From: Denitratisoma sp. DHT3 | Lineage (GTDB): Bacteria > Pseudomonadota > Gammaproteobacteria > Burkholderiales > Rhodocyclaceae | Direction: 5' to 3' | NCBI RefSeq assembly: GCF_007833355.1 | Contig: NZ_CP020914.1 | Span: 1,970,047 to 2,034,046, forward strand | DNA: 64,000 nt | Shown: one piece after another, positions 63,827-64,000 of the stretch | How positions within the stretch are numbered: the first letter of the stretch is position 1 | Layout: each line of letters opens with the position of its first letter | Translations under genes and position numbers: made by a program | Notes under the pieces: generated by a model | Seen by the model: the letters and a program-made list of their open reading frames with translations, nothing else | Database searches by the model: none | Told to the model about the DNA's origin: nothing

Positions 63827-64000
63827 TTACGCGAAGAGCCGCGCCAGTTCCTCGCCGGGCTCCGGCGCCCGCATGAAGGCTTCGCCGACCAGGAAGGCAT
63901 GCACGGCGTGGCGGCGCATCAGGGCCACGTCCTCGGGCGTGAGGATGCCGGATTCGGTGACCACGATGCGGTCGCCGGGAATCCGCGCCAGCTGGGCCAG
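63827..64000 (-). CDS. trpC: Indole-3-glycerol phosphate synthase, C-terminal end
   Basis: 57 codons plus stop of the 3' end only. The visible sequence ([32 protein letters not shown]) matches the end of TrpC, including the phosphate-binding ESGI and LVGEAFMR segments of the TIM barrel. It makes indole-glycerol phosphate in tryptophan synthesis. The 5' part lies beyond the window. It is about 40 kb from trpE. Confidence 0.9.
   Translation of the reverse strand: MAQLARIPGDRIVVTESGILTPEDVALMRRHAVHAFLVGEAFMRAPEPGEELARLFA

Overview
The window is a high-GC (roughly 65 percent) bacterial chromosome segment. Gene order and content suggest a motile, denitrifying betaproteobacterium, probably of the Rhodocyclales/Sterolibacterium-Denitratisoma type. 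This placement is inferred from the mraZ-to-lpxC division and cell-wall cluster followed by a DUF721 gene, an M23 peptidase and secA, from the yhdP-nitrilase-tldD block, from the rpe-gph-trpE run, from a cytochrome cd1 nitrite reductase with an FNR/DNR box, and from hydroxysteroid-dehydrogenase-like short-chain dehydrogenases. No tRNA, rRNA, CRISPR array, insertion sequence or phage gene was seen. The one structural RNA gene recognised is RNase P RNA.

Layout. Bases 1-5.6 kb hold a motility block: motA, motB, cheY and cheA on the minus strand, and a divergent FapA/DUF342 gene. 5.6-7.4 kb carries metK behind a folded leader that can pair with its Shine-Dalgarno, then a ProQ/FinO-domain protein. 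7.7-18.1 kb is housekeeping: tldD, a nitrilase-fold amidase, the giant AsmA-like yhdP, divergent glnE, then argJ. 18.3-21.0 kb has nirS with an FNR/DNR promoter, divergent from an SDR gene. 21.1-24.6 kb has apaG, rpe, gph and trpE. 24.7-29.2 kb is the most accessory-looking part: a zinc alcohol dehydrogenase, a cupin, two SDRs (one close to 3beta/17beta-hydroxysteroid dehydrogenase) and a flavin reductase fused to a MarR-like domain. 29.2-34.8 kb has rfaE2, a dual-BON lipoprotein, gmhA/diaA, a secreted HIRAN protein and yraN facing rsmI, pyrC, a small lipoprotein and a thioesterase. rnpB follows. 35.5-39.3 kb is a two-gene signalling unit: a PhnD-like periplasmic binding lipoprotein translationally coupled to a membrane c-di-GMP phosphodiesterase.

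39.6-58.6 kb is a complete dcw cluster: mraZ, rsmH, ftsL, ftsI, murE, murF, mraY, murD, ftsW, murG, murC, murB, ddl, ftsQ, ftsA, ftsZ, lpxC. It makes the peptidoglycan precursor, flips and polymerises it at the septum, and ends with the first committed step of lipid A synthesis. Most junctions overlap by 4 bases. Upstream are a good promoter and three 10-bp-spaced MraZ boxes. 58.6-64 kb holds a DUF721 gene, an M23 peptidase, secA, an alpha/beta hydrolase and the 3' end of trpC.

Most notable non-coding observations: an anti-Shine-Dalgarno leader on metK; a ~140-bp repeat present three times, always between convergent transcription units; bridging micro-ORFs that keep stop-start coupling across otherwise gapped dcw junctions; a 20-bp perfect inverted repeat inside a ~30-codon in-frame insertion in murD; and a strong hairpin between ftsA and ftsZ.
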